From contig JAVDPD010000006.1 in assembly GCA_031296935.1 (NCBI GenBank), positions 1-64,000 of the forward strand: DNA of 64,000 nucleotides, in the 5' to 3' direction. This DNA is from Cerasicoccus maritimus (GTDB taxonomy: Bacteria; Verrucomicrobiota; Verrucomicrobiia; Opitutales; Cerasicoccaceae). Position 1 is the stretch's first letter. The number at the start of each line of letters is the position of its first letter. The translations under genes and the position numbers were made by a program. Shown here piece by piece: positions 32,123 to 41,294 of this stretch. The notes beneath the pieces were generated by a model. It saw only the letters and a list, made by a program, of their open reading frames with translations, made no database searches and was not told the DNA's origin.

Positions 32123-33624
32123 GCTTCAATGGGTTCGGCATGCGCTGCGTCGGCAGTTGCTTGCTGCTCAGCTTTTTTACGTTCGTTGATCGCCTGAGCC
32201 TGTGCTTCCAGCGCTGATTGTTGAGCCTTCATGCGGGCGGAGCCAACTACGATGATGATGATGTAGCTGAAGATCGCGACGGCAGCGTTGCCAATCAGAT
32301 AAAGGTCGAGTTGGGTGGAATTGTTTTTAATAAGCCCCAGGCAGAGCACGCCGGCTTGCGGCAGCCAGAAGAGTCCATCGGTGATGGGCCACTTCTTGAC
32401 CTCCTCCGTGAGCATGGCCAGCACGCAAACGCAGATTAGAACGAGTTGCACGAGCATGAAGAGGCGCACGCCGCCATTGCGCATTCTGAAAATGACAAAG
32501 ATCGCACGCGGCATGAGGAGCGAGCCGACTACGCCCAGAATCATGAGCATGAATTTCGGGGTGTTGCCGGGACTGCCGGAGCGGTCAAAATAAAATACGG
32601 TGGCGGTGTAAGCGGCAAACATCATGACGACGAAGCTGGCACCCGAGGGCCAACCCGGATATAAGAAAATGCGGCTCAACGCGCGTAATACACTGCCGCG
32701 GCGCAGGAATGGACAATAGATGCCAGGCAGGGCAACGGGCTCATTGACCATGCAACTGATGCTGACGGCAATCAGTGCGAGGCTCAGCGAAAACAAGGCT
32801 AGCGCCATCGTTGCCTCTTGCTGCGTGAGGTAGGCCAGGCACCACATGATGAATAAGCCGATCAGGTAAAAACGCTTGGGCGTTTCGTGGTTTTCCGCGA
32901 GGGGGCTGATGCGTGCGCTGGCGAACTCCAGGAGCAGACCACCACTAAGAATGGTGATGAGCAGAATGAGGGGGACGATGACATAGAAGTTGTCGCCGGT
33001 GATGATGTCCAGCGGGTTGCTCCTCAAGAGAGAAGTGTTGTCGAAGATGTTTACCAAAATGATCACACCGATGCACAATCCGATGGCCACGAGGACGCGG
33101 AGGATCTTGCCCTTCACTACCGAGACGCAGATGGCTAAGCCGGAAAAAATTAGCGAGAAGTAAAGCAGGATGCTAAGCGTGATCAGATCGTAGAGCGGAT
33201 TCACGGCGCCAGTGAAATACCGCAGCACGATGTAAGGCAGCAGCGAGAGCACCACGAGCAATCCCTGGAAATTCAGCGAGAGCCATTTGCCAAACACAAT
33301 GCCGCGCGAGCGCATGCAGGAGAGTTGAAGCAAGTCCAGGCGCGCATCATCAAATTCTCGGCCCAGCGCATTGAGCCCCGACAGCGGCAGAATGAACAGC
33401 AGATACACGCCGACAATGCTCCAGAAGAAGGCGTTGATTTCTTCCATGTTGCTGGCGCCGGTCGCGGCGGCCATCACGAAGATGACAAAGAGAATCATCG
33501 CGATCTGCACCGTGACGAACACACCAACAAATTGCTTGGAGCGCACGGCCTGCTTCAGTTCCTTGAGGAGAACCGGGTTGACGAGGTCGCTGGATTCGCG
33601 GTTGCCGAGAAGTCGTTTGAGCAT
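32119..33624 (-). CDS. ABC-2-like transporter permease (long copy)
   Basis: 501 residues with about a dozen membrane helices. It opens NPVLLKELKQAVRSKQFVGV, the usual start of ABC-2 export permeases of this type, then helices with MILFVIFVMAAAT and LPLSGLNALGREFDDARLDL. The C-terminal 60 residues are a charged, Ala/Gln-rich cytoplasmic tail (QQSALEAQAQAINERKKAEQ). The first 200 residues are clearly homologous to the next gene upstream, so the two arose by duplication. With the ATPase at 34381-35334 it should form an exporter or envelope machine. It overlaps DUF58 by 4 nt. Confidence 0.85.
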   Translation of the reverse strand: MLKRLLGNRESSDLVNPVLLKELKQAVRSKQFVGVFVTVQIAMILFVIFVMAAATGASNMEEINAFFWSIVGVYLLFILPLSGLNALGREFDDARLDLLQLSCMRSRGIVFGKWLSLNFQGLLVVLSLLPYIVLRYFTGAVNPLYDLITLSILLYFSLIFSGLAICVSVVKGKILRVLVAIGLCIGVIILVNIFDNTSLLRSNPLDIITGDNFYVIVPLILLITILSGGLLLEFASARISPLAENHETPKRFYLIGLFIMWCLAYLTQQEATMALALFSLSLALIAVSISCMVNEPVALPGIYCPFLRRGSVLRALSRIFLYPGWPSGASFVVMMFAAYTATVFYFDRSGSPGNTPKFMLMILGVVGSLLMPRAIFVIFRMRNGGVRLFMLVQLVLICVCVLAMLTEEVKKWPITDGLFWLPQAGVLCLGLIKNNSTQLDLYLIGNAAVAIFSYIIIIVVGSARMKAQQSALEAQAQAINERKKAEQQATADAAHAEPIEA

Positions 33625-33632
33625 GGTAGAGG

Positions 33633-34379
33633 TCAGAGTGCGGCCATTGGTGTGGTGTCAAAAACTGCGGCGGATGCGACCGCCTGTCGGTTGAGCATGC
33701 CGCTGGCCGACATGAAAAAGAGAAAGCTAAAAAACGATTGAAACATGATTAGGATAGCAATGCCGCCAATGGGGCCTGCCCCAGCCGCCGCCGTCCCCGC
33801 CATGCCGGAAAAGAGGAACAGCAGGAAGCCGCCGAAAAGAAAAAACACAACGCGGCCCCAGCGAGTCCGCGCCGCTGAGGAACTGACCGTTAGGGTGGTC
33901 GCAATGATGGATGCGTAGAGTATGCCCGCAACAGTCAGAAGCTCCTGTATGGGATTTATCGCGCCTGCAAAGTAACGCACAGTGAGGTAGGGCGCAAGTG
34001 AGAGGACGGTGAGCCAACCTTGAATGTTTAGAGCAAAGAGTTTGCCCAGCAGAATATGGTTTGTGTTGAGTTGAGTAATAACGAGCAGCTCATGACGGCC
34101 GTCGCGATACTCTTGGGCGATGGCGTTGAAGCCCATGAGAGGATTCAAGACTACCACGTAAATGCCGATGATCACCCAGAATATGGCGCTGATTGATTGG
34201 ACCTGTCCGGTTGTTGTCGCGGTAGCCATACCGAAGGTGACGAAAAGGATCATGGCGAGTTGCACGAGCACAAAGGCGCCCACAAAAAAACGGGAGCGCA
34301 CGGCCCGCTTAAGCTCGCGCAACAGGATTGGGTTAAAGAAATCGCTGAACTCGCGTTCGCCTGTGAATCGCTTCAGCAC
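33633..34379 (-). CDS. ABC-2-like transporter permease (short copy)
   Basis: 248 residues starting with GTG, aligned to its paralogue (VLKRFTGERE against MLKRLLGNRE). It has the same opening NPILLRELKRAVRSRFFVGA and GFNAIAQEYRDGRHEL block, and about six helices. It ends where the long copy goes on for another 250 residues. The natural length of such permeases is often 240-260, so this may be the basic form and the longer one extended. It begins right after the ATPase gene's stop (TGAC-GTG). Confidence 0.83.
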   Translation of the reverse strand: MLKRFTGEREFSDFFNPILLRELKRAVRSRFFVGAFVLVQLAMILFVTFGMATATTTGQVQSISAIFWVIIGIYVVVLNPLMGFNAIAQEYRDGRHELLVITQLNTNHILLGKLFALNIQGWLTVLSLAPYLTVRYFAGAINPIQELLTVAGILYASIIATTLTVSSSAARTRWGRVVFFLFGGFLLFLFSGMAGTAAAGAGPIGGIAILIMFQSFFSFLFFMSASGMLNRQAVASAAVFDTTPMAAL

Positions 34380-34380
34380 G

Positions 34381-35334
34381 TCAGTTTTTCTTGATGGTTA
34401 GCATGTCCACAAAGGCGTCTTCGAGGCGCTTGGGTTCGCGGTGGAAATCATACACTTCGATGCCGTGCGCGAGTAGTGTTTGGAGTAGTTCGTGGAGGCT
34501 ATCTTCGACGTTGCCCCCGTCTTCAATGACGAAGTTAACGGACGCGCCTTTGGGCAAGTTTTCGCGCACGGCCATCTGCTCGTGCTGCTCGATAAACTGC
34601 TGCAGCTTCTCCGGCGCGCCCTTGGTGAGGATGCGCAGAACAAGGCCCTCGACGGAGCCGTTGGTTAGGCTGTCGGCGTCGCCATGATGGACAAGGCGTC
34701 CGGCGTCGATGAAGAGCAGGGAGTCGCACATCTCGCCGAGCTCGGAAAGAATGTGTGAGCTGATGAAGAGCGTCTTGCCCATCTGCTTGAGCTGGCGCAC
34801 GAGGTTTTTAAACTCAAGGCGCGCCTTGGGGTCGAGGCCGGCTGCGGGCTCATCGAGGATCAAAACTTTGGGGTCGGAGAGCAAGGTGCGACCGAGGCAG
34901 AGGCGTTGCTTTTCGCCCTTGGAAAGTGTTTGGCAAGGGCGCTCGGCGAGGCGGTTGAGCTCGGTGAAGTCCATGACCTCATCAATGCGGGCGCGTCGCT
35001 TGGTGCCACGCAGGTGGTAGGCGCGGGCGAAGAAATCCATGTAGTCGAGCACGTCCATGTTGGGATACGCGCCGTAGTGGTCGGGCATCCAGCCCACGAG
35101 GTTGCGGACTTCGCGCGGGTGGGCGAGGGTGTCGTAGCCGGCCATTTCGATGAGGCCGTGGTCGGGGTTGTCGAGCGTGACCATCATGCGCATGGTGGTC
35201 GTTTTGCCCGCGCCGTTGGCCCCGATGAACCCCACGACACTGTTGGCGGCGCAGGAGAAACTCAGGCCGCCGACGGCCTGCACATTGCGGAAGCGGCGGT
35301 GGACGTTTTCAACTTTGATCATCGTTTCAGCCAT
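34381..35334 (-). CDS. ABC transporter ATPase (CcmA/GldA-like)
   Basis: 317 residues. Walker A GANGAGKTTTMRMM, Q-loop WMPDHYGAYPNM, Walker B VLILDEPAAGLDP and the switch histidine in FISSHILSELGE. The signature is LSKGEKQRL rather than LSGGQ. A C-terminal region (about 220-317) with the GVNVEDSLHEL-like block ends LEDAFVDML, typical of GldA/CcmA export ATPases. It partners the two permeases just downstream. Start ATG 35334; ATG 35322 (MIKVENVHR) is also possible. Confidence 0.92.
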   Translation of the reverse strand: MAETMIKVENVHRRFRNVQAVGGLSFSCAANSVVGFIGANGAGKTTTMRMMVTLDNPDHGLIEMAGYDTLAHPREVRNLVGWMPDHYGAYPNMDVLDYMDFFARAYHLRGTKRRARIDEVMDFTELNRLAERPCQTLSKGEKQRLCLGRTLLSDPKVLILDEPAAGLDPKARLEFKNLVRQLKQMGKTLFISSHILSELGEMCDSLLFIDAGRLVHHGDADSLTNGSVEGLVLRILTKGAPEKLQQFIEQHEQMAVRENLPKGASVNFVIEDGGNVEDSLHELLQTLLAHGIEVYDFHREPKRLEDAFVDMLTIKKN

Positions 35335-35335
35335 G

Positions 35336-37216
35336 TTAGTTGCCCCCCTCTTTGACGATTGGGCCAGCGATCAGCGTTTGGTGATTTTGCCAGTCGATGT
35401 TCTTTAGCGTTTCGGGGTAGGAGTCCTGTACTGGCTCCGCTCGCGCGTAAAACCACCCCTTGCGCGCGGCGATTCTGCGGTTGGGGGCAAAGAGCTCGGA
35501 GGCTCCGCCCTGATTGGCGCGCTCAAGCCACCATTTTCGGAAAGCTTCCTTGGTACTGGGCGCTGCTTGCGCGCTGCGGCCGACGCCGAGATCGTGCACG
35601 AGCCAGAAGTCGCCATCGTCATCAATGTAATAAAGTTCGCGGCAATTAGCTTGCAGATTGGAGCTGATCGTCGCTTCGCCTTTGCCGGTTTTGACCAGCA
35701 CGGCTTCGCGCGATGGTGTGACGTTCATCAGCCGGTTCCATTGGAGCCGGCGGCTTTGATAATAATCGCCCGAGTAGCGGTTACTTTGCATTGCAAAGTT
35801 ACCGTCGCGGTCGAGTGTTGAGTTGGGCAGCTTGGACCCGATGTGGATGTAGGTTCCGGTGTCGGGAATCTCGAAAGTATCGTTCATCAGGATGCCCGTG
35901 ACGGAGAGCTCGTCTTGCAGATTGATGCGGGTCTTGCGCGCGGAGTCGAGCAGGACGATGCGGCTGGTTTGACCTTCGCCACCAAAGCCATCGCTGAGGA
36001 TGATGCTCATGACGATCAGTAGCGAAAAAATAATTGAGATGGCCGGGATCGTAATGAACACGCGCCAGCGGTTGCGGCCGCGCGCGAACATGAAGAAGTT
36101 CACGGGGCCGACGATCACGCCGAAGGCAATGACGCTGAGGATTACGATACTGTAGTTGACGCTCTCGATCTGGACCGTGTTTTCGAAAAACATTGCTTCG
36201 CCGGATACCTTATCCAGCTTTTGGCTAAGCTTGCTCTCCTGCTCGGTTGGGGGCGGTGCGAACTGAATGAACTGGCTGTCTTGCGGTTTGTAGGCGTAGT
36301 TGATGAAGTTATTTTTGCTGCGGCCAAAAACATCGGAGGGAAGGCGATTGTGGCGGTCGAAGCGCTTGGTGGTGGAGTCTGGAATGCTGGCAATCAAGGC
36401 GCTGATTGCTTCGACGCTGTCATCAAATACGATGACGCGGCCGAGGCCGAGGGTGCGCAAGTGGCCGCCTTCGGGGAGGTCGCTTAGGCTGGCGTTTAGG
36501 CCGTCTGCGGGGTCAGCCAAAATATGGAGCGTACCCTGGAGCATGAGCCAATCACCAATAGCGCGGCGGGCGCTGGGCTTGAGCTTTTCCCATTCCTCTT
36601 GGCTGAAATAAAGGCGGTCGAAGGCTTGGTAGGCGCGCCAGTCTTCGGGGGCAATGCTTGGCGTGAGCGATACGTAAAAAATGGCGTTGCCGTAGTTGTT
36701 GATCTTGTTGGTCAGTTGGAGCCCAAACTTGCTGTAGAGGTCGTCGGACATGCCGCCGAAGGCCTCGATATCGTCCGAGCGGTAGCCGCTAGAGTTCCGT
36801 GTGAAGGTGGTGGACTGTTTGATGCCAGTGCCGGAGAAATTAACGCGCAGGTTATTGCTGCGGTATTGGTTGGCCAGTGGGCAGAGGAATTCAAAGGTGC
36901 GCGTTTCGCCCGCAGGAACCTCTAGCGTCGCGTTGGCGTGCATGCTAACCATAGCCTGGTAGTACCCGGAATCGCAGAGACTGCTGACCTGCCAGCGTCC
37001 GTCGTTTTTCGACTTGTTCGTGACGCGAATATACATCGGGAAATAGCCTTCCCGGCCGTAGGGAATCTGGTCCCACGGTAGTTGGGCGTCGATCTGAATG
37101 CCAGCCGTCGGGCTGGAATAAATCGGGTAAAACCCGGAGGCGGCAAACGAAGATGTCGCGAAAGTCGCGGCCAGCAGAGTAAGCGCTAGAAGCAGGAGAG
37201 TGCGGAGACGGCGCAT
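35336..37216 (-). CDS. Large exported/membrane protein of the MoxR-ABC operon
   Basis: 626 residues with a signal peptide (LRTLLLLALTLLAATFATSS, then FAAS). The N-terminal 370 residues look like a periplasmic beta-rich region (MYIRVTNKSKNDGRW, EVPAGETRTFEFLC). Two helices follow near 350-410 (VILSVIAFGVIVGPVNFFMF and FITIPAISIIFSLLIVM), then a C-terminal domain. The GPVNFF segment is common to such proteins in Planctomycetota and Verrucomicrobiota. I do not recognise a named family. A palindrome (35782) lies within its C-terminal part. Confidence 0.75.
   Translation of the reverse strand: MRRLRTLLLLALTLLAATFATSSFAASGFYPIYSSPTAGIQIDAQLPWDQIPYGREGYFPMYIRVTNKSKNDGRWQVSSLCDSGYYQAMVSMHANATLEVPAGETRTFEFLCPLANQYRSNNLRVNFSGTGIKQSTTFTRNSSGYRSDDIEAFGGMSDDLYSKFGLQLTNKINNYGNAIFYVSLTPSIAPEDWRAYQAFDRLYFSQEEWEKLKPSARRAIGDWLMLQGTLHILADPADGLNASLSDLPEGGHLRTLGLGRVIVFDDSVEAISALIASIPDSTTKRFDRHNRLPSDVFGRSKNNFINYAYKPQDSQFIQFAPPPTEQESKLSQKLDKVSGEAMFFENTVQIESVNYSIVILSVIAFGVIVGPVNFFMFARGRNRWRVFITIPAISIIFSLLIVMSIILSDGFGGEGQTSRIVLLDSARKTRINLQDELSVTGILMNDTFEIPDTGTYIHIGSKLPNSTLDRDGNFAMQSNRYSGDYYQSRRLQWNRLMNVTPSREAVLVKTGKGEATISSNLQANCRELYYIDDDGDFWLVHDLGVGRSAQAAPSTKEAFRKWWLERANQGGASELFAPNRRIAARKGWFYARAEPVQDSYPETLKNIDWQNHQTLIAGPIVKEGGN
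35782..35798. repeat. Intragenic palindrome ACTTTGC-ATT-GCAAAGT
   Basis: A perfect 7-3-7 inverted repeat encoding Phe-Ala-Met-Gln-Ser on the minus strand; it differs from the other three only at the centre. Confidence 0.85.
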
Positions 37217-37218
37217 GA

Positions 37219-38241
37219 TTACTTGATTTTGGCGGCGGACAGGCTCTTGGGCAGCTCGGCTTCCTCGGGGTTAATTTCTGCGATCAGCTTCGCAATGAAG
37301 CTCTCCGGTGTGACGCCCTCCATGCGGTCCTGGTAGTTGATAATGATGCGATGCCCGAGCACGTGGGGTGCTGCCATGCGCACGTCGTCCACGCTGGCGT
37401 GAATCCGGCCTTCGAGCAAGGCGCGGGCGCGGGCGGCGCTGGCCAGGCCGATTGCGGCGCGCGGGCTGGCGCCAAACTTAATCACCTTGGCGGCGGTGGA
37501 TTCATTGGGATACGTGGCATGCACGAGGCGCGCGATGTAGCTTTTAACGATCTCTGGTAGGAAGACTTTATTCGTCAGCTGCGAGATGCGCGCGAGCTGT
37601 TCGCCAGTCATGGATTTGCGGACGACGGGCTCTTGGCCGAGCGTGCGGGCGGTGATGATTTTCTCCAGCGTTTCCTTGGACGCGCTGTAAACATTGAGCT
37701 TGAACAGAAAACGGTCGAGCTGCGCTTCGGGCAGCGGATAAGTCCCCTCCAGCTCAATCGGATTCTGCGTCGCAAACACAAAGAACGGAAACGGCAGCGC
37801 GTAGGTCGTGCCCATGACGGTGACGCGGCGCTCCTGCATTGCCTCGAGTAGCGCGGACTGCGTCTTCGGGCTGGCGCGGTTGATTTCGTCGGCGAGGAGG
37901 AGGTTCGTAAAGACTGGGCCTTCCTGAAAAACGAAGGTGCGCTGGCCGTCTTTTTCCTGAAGCATCGGGTTGCCGGTGATGTCGCCTGGGAGCAGGTCGG
38001 GCGTGAACTGCACGCGCTTGGTGTCGAGGTCGAGCGTCTTGGAAAAAGTGCGGACGAGCTCGGTTTTGCCGAGGCCGGGCAGGCCTTCGAGCAGCAGGTG
38101 CCCGCCAGCGAGCAGGGCGAGGATCACGGTCTCGATCAAGGTCTCCTGTCCGAACAGGATTTCGTTAACGGCGGCACTGAGGCCCTTGAGCGCTTGCGAG
38201 GCTTCGGCGGCGGTTTGTTCGGTCAGGGTGGTGTTATCCAT
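37219..38241 (-). CDS. MoxR-family AAA+ ATPase
   Basis: 340 residues. Walker A GLPGLGKTE, Walker B LLADEINRASPKTQ, sensor 1 FVFATQNPIELEGTYPLPEA and the arginine-rich DRFLFKLNV follow the MoxR pattern, with a C-terminal lid domain (FGASPRAAIGLASAARA). MoxR proteins act as chaperone-like ATPases with DUF58 and VWA proteins. Both partners are encoded downstream in the same operon, so one envelope-directed complex is likely. Cytoplasmic. Confidence 0.95.
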   Translation of the reverse strand: MDNTTLTEQTAAEASQALKGLSAAVNEILFGQETLIETVILALLAGGHLLLEGLPGLGKTELVRTFSKTLDLDTKRVQFTPDLLPGDITGNPMLQEKDGQRTFVFQEGPVFTNLLLADEINRASPKTQSALLEAMQERRVTVMGTTYALPFPFFVFATQNPIELEGTYPLPEAQLDRFLFKLNVYSASKETLEKIITARTLGQEPVVRKSMTGEQLARISQLTNKVFLPEIVKSYIARLVHATYPNESTAAKVIKFGASPRAAIGLASAARARALLEGRIHASVDDVRMAAPHVLGHRIIINYQDRMEGVTPESFIAKLIAEINPEEAELPKSLSAAKIK

Positions 38242-38244
38242 TGG

Positions 38245-39555
38245 TTACTGAAAGTAGTTTTCGAGCAGTTGGCGCTCTTCCGGGCTGAGTTCGTTTTTCC
38301 AGACCACGTCGCCGCCCTCGCCGAGGGAGGCTGCGCCGCTGGTGTTCGTGATGGTAAAGGCTTCGCCGGCTTCGTTTTCGTCGGGCGCGCGATCCTGAAT
38401 GGCGATGGTGTCGCCGAGCGATGCGTTGCGCAGGTCGTCATTGCTGACGGCTTCCAGCTTGCCCGGCTTGACGCGGGATTCCGTGGCGTTGGCGGTGAGG
38501 GGGGCGGCGCCGGGGCCACGGTCGATACCGCCATTGCCGGGCATCATGCATTGGCCAGCGATGAGCAGCATTTCTTCGAGGTCTTCGGGATCCAGCTTGG
38601 CCATCATCGCGACGAGCTTGCCGTTTTTATCGAGCTTGCCTTTGACGAGCTTGTACTTGGACGGATCAATGCCTGAGCAGGCCTGGCAGTCGCCCATCTT
38701 CTTGAGCATCTCCATGAGTTCGCCATCAATGGGCATGGTGCCGAGCTGCATCTTTTGAAGTGACTTGGCAAACTCAGCATCGAGGGCCTTGGCTTGCTCT
38801 GAGAAGGGCTCGTTGCCGACCTGGCGCATGGCATCCATCATGGCGGATGCGTTCATCATTTCCTGCGCAAGTTTTTGGAGATCTTGCTGGGTTTGGTCGC
38901 GTAAATTGTCACCCGCCTCGAGGCTGCTTTGGGTGAACCACTGCTCGGCGGGCTGCTGGCGGAGCTCGTTCAGCTTTTCCTTGAGCTCCTCCAGGGCGAC
39001 TTCTTCGACGACGTCATTTTCCTCCAACTCTTCGACCCACGCTTCGAGCTCTTCCCAAGCTATGGGCTGCTCGGGGTTGGTGATGGCCACCTTGGCGTCG
39101 GCTTTGTCAACGGGAATGAGACAGCCAACGATCAGCAGGATTGCCGACGCCGAGATCGGAGTGGCGATGGGGCCCCAGTTGAAATTGAACGGAGCGCTGC
39201 GCTCGGCGGGCAAAGGTGGCCAGGCAATGATGCCCTCTCGGGCAGCGGACAGCGCGCTCTTCAGGCCGAGGTGTTCTTCGAGGCGGATTAGGCCGTCGCG
39301 CTGCGTTAAAAAGCGCTTCCAAGCCAGCCCCAGCGCAATCAGGGCCAAGACGACGGCCCCGCCAATGTAGCTCCAGATAATCACGTCCTGCGGCCAACGT
39401 TGCTGCCGCGCATAGATGACGCCGACAGCGGAAATCAAATTCCACGCCAGGAAAAGCGGCAGGTAGCGCTGCATCCACCAGAACAGGTTTGCCCCCCAAG
39501 CCGTCCAGCGGGCATGGCGCATCCAAATTTGTTCTGTCTCAGTAGAAGGCGGCAT
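38245..39555 (-). CDS. Membrane protein with coiled-coil region, unknown
   Basis: 436 residues. Two to three membrane helices at about 28-80 and one at about 133-150 (ISASAILLIVGCLIP). An acidic helical region follows (about 168-200, EELEAWVEELEENDVVEEVA), predicted coiled coil, then a Met/Asp-rich stretch and a tail ending LSPEERQLLENYFQ. The ending recalls BatD/TPR-type operon partners, but I cannot name the family. It is the first gene of the leftward MoxR-DUF58-VWA-ABC operon. Confidence 0.72.
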   Translation of the reverse strand: MPPSTETEQIWMRHARWTAWGANLFWWMQRYLPLFLAWNLISAVGVIYARQQRWPQDVIIWSYIGGAVVLALIALGLAWKRFLTQRDGLIRLEEHLGLKSALSAAREGIIAWPPLPAERSAPFNFNWGPIATPISASAILLIVGCLIPVDKADAKVAITNPEQPIAWEELEAWVEELEENDVVEEVALEELKEKLNELRQQPAEQWFTQSSLEAGDNLRDQTQQDLQKLAQEMMNASAMMDAMRQVGNEPFSEQAKALDAEFAKSLQKMQLGTMPIDGELMEMLKKMGDCQACSGIDPSKYKLVKGKLDKNGKLVAMMAKLDPEDLEEMLLIAGQCMMPGNGGIDRGPGAAPLTANATESRVKPGKLEAVSNDDLRNASLGDTIAIQDRAPDENEAGEAFTITNTSGAASLGEGGDVVWKNELSPEERQLLENYFQ

Positions 39556-39610
39556 ATTACAGAATCATGCTATCAGATAACACTTCAGCGCAAGAAGTTC
39601 CATCATTACT

Positions 39611-39653
39611 TGCAACGTCCCGTTGCATCGGAGGTTTTTCGCATTGCGAAAAA
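39611..39653. repeat. Two tandem 3-nt-centred palindromes
   Basis: TGCAACG-TCC-CGTTGCA (39611-39627) and TTTTTCGC-ATT-GCGAAAAA (39635-39653) lie in the gap before the MoxR operon. Same design as the trains at 27192 and 47959. Confidence 0.8.
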
Positions 39654-39710
39654 GCGGTGAGGCAGGTGGCGGCAGGGCTGGAGGTCGCCGCTTAGCGGGA
39701 CGGGCGCGTC

Positions 39711-41294
39711 CTATTTTGACCAGCGTTTCTGCTCTTTGAGCATCAGCTTGGCCGTATTGTGGCCGCTGGCGCCCCAGACGCCGCCGCCGGGGTGGGTGCT
39801 GGCACCGGTCAGGTAGAGGCCCTTGATCGCGGGGATTTTGTAGCTGGACAGCTCGGGCATTGGGCGGAAGCAGAACATCTGGTCGAACGACATTTCCAGG
39901 TGCATGACGTTGGCGCGCAGCATGCCATGGAGGCGCTCGATTTCGAGCGGAGTCTGGATGTAGCGGTCGATGACTTTGGCTGACGTGCCCGGCGCGTATT
40001 CATCGACGGCGGCCAGGAGCTTGTCGGCTTCGCGGTCGGCAATGTCGTCCCAATGCTCGCCGTTGCGCAGCTCGTAGGGGTGGTATTGGCCCCACACAAA
40101 CATGACGTGCTTGCCCGCCGGGGCGAGGGTGTCGTCGAGGCTGGAAAAGGTCATCACGAGCGGGATCGGCTTCTCCGGCGGACGGCCCGCCAGATAGTCG
40201 CCATAAGCGGCGTCAAGCGCCTCGCGCGATGGGCAAAGGAGCTGCAAACCGCGGTGCATTTCGCCCACGCCTTTGTTGTCGTAATTGAAGCCTGGGTAGT
40301 CGGGCAGACTCTCCATCGCGCAGCGAACAATCATGCCGAAGCCGTTGCCGACGCGGAGCGACTTCGAGCGCTGGCGAATCTCGTCGGGCAGGTCAGGGCA
40401 GTCGGCGAGGAAGTTATCCAGCGTCGTCTTAATGTGCGTTGCGGCAACGACGGCCTTGGCCTCGTGGCGGTCACCGTTTTCCAGCTCAATGCCGGTCGCG
40501 CGGCCATTGCTCGTGATGATGCGCTTCACGGGCGCATCTTCAAAGACTTCGCCGCCGTCGGCGATGATGCGCTTTTTGAGCGCCTGGGTGAGCGCGCCGC
40601 TGCCGCCCTTGGCCCGCTTCATACCCGACTGGTGATACATCGCGTGCCAGCCGGCGAAGTCGCCCGAGGCCGCCTCCGAGGGCGGGGGACCACTCTGCGC
40701 GGCGAGCCAAATAATGGCCGTGCGCAGCGCCTCGTGCTCGAAGGTTTCCAGGACAAGCTGGCCGTAGGGGCCCATGAGCTTGCGGACCATGTTCATGTGG
40801 TCGCTGCCCTTGAGCGAACGTCCGAACATCGTGCTGACGAGGTTCCACGGCGTCGGCGGTTTGAGAAAGGCGTCGAACACGCCCTCGTTGAGCTTGCCCC
40901 AGGCGTCGACAAACGTGCGGTAGGCCTCGGCGTCTTTGGGGCTGATCTCGGCAATGCTTTGGCAGGTCTTTTCGACGTCGCGATAAAAGGCGATGCCTTT
41001 GCCCGGCTGGCCGGGGAGGGGGTAGTAAGCCCAGGGGTCCATCTCCAGGTATTCGAGGCCGTATTTGGAGAGCTCGAGATCGGCGAGGACCGGCGTCTGG
41101 TGGATCATCACGTGGGCCGAGCTGCCGACGTCGATCTTGTAGCCGGGGATCTTCGTGGTGTCGGTACAAACCGCGCCGCCCACGGTCCCGCGCCGCTCAA
41201 ACACGGCGACCTTCTTACCGGCCTGCGCGAGGTAGGCGGCGCAGATCATGCCGTTGTGCCCGGAACCAACGATGATGGCGTCATACGAAGACAT
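39711..41294 (-). CDS. Phytoene-desaturase-like FAD oxidoreductase
   Basis: 527 residues from the ATG at 41294 (MSSYDAIIVGSGHNG); the frame opens at 41333. The dinucleotide fold GSGHNGMICAAYLAQAGKKV and ERRGTVGGAV, and the C-terminal FAD motif LYLTGASTHPGGGVWGASGH, fit COG1233 (CrtI/PYROXD2-like). The substrate is unknown; carotenoid genes are not present here, so a role in carotenoid synthesis is not supported by context. Single gene. Confidence 0.85.
   Translation of the reverse strand: MSSYDAIIVGSGHNGMICAAYLAQAGKKVAVFERRGTVGGAVCTDTTKIPGYKIDVGSSAHVMIHQTPVLADLELSKYGLEYLEMDPWAYYPLPGQPGKGIAFYRDVEKTCQSIAEISPKDAEAYRTFVDAWGKLNEGVFDAFLKPPTPWNLVSTMFGRSLKGSDHMNMVRKLMGPYGQLVLETFEHEALRTAIIWLAAQSGPPPSEAASGDFAGWHAMYHQSGMKRAKGGSGALTQALKKRIIADGGEVFEDAPVKRIITSNGRATGIELENGDRHEAKAVVAATHIKTTLDNFLADCPDLPDEIRQRSKSLRVGNGFGMIVRCAMESLPDYPGFNYDNKGVGEMHRGLQLLCPSREALDAAYGDYLAGRPPEKPIPLVMTFSSLDDTLAPAGKHVMFVWGQYHPYELRNGEHWDDIADREADKLLAAVDEYAPGTSAKVIDRYIQTPLEIERLHGMLRANVMHLEMSFDQMFCFRPMPELSSYKIPAIKGLYLTGASTHPGGGVWGASGHNTAKLMLKEQKRWSK

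Noticed and set aside
39711..41294. Carotenoid biosynthesis cluster
   Set aside because: The oxidoreductase is phytoene-desaturase-like, but no phytoene synthase or other carotenoid gene is adjacent.
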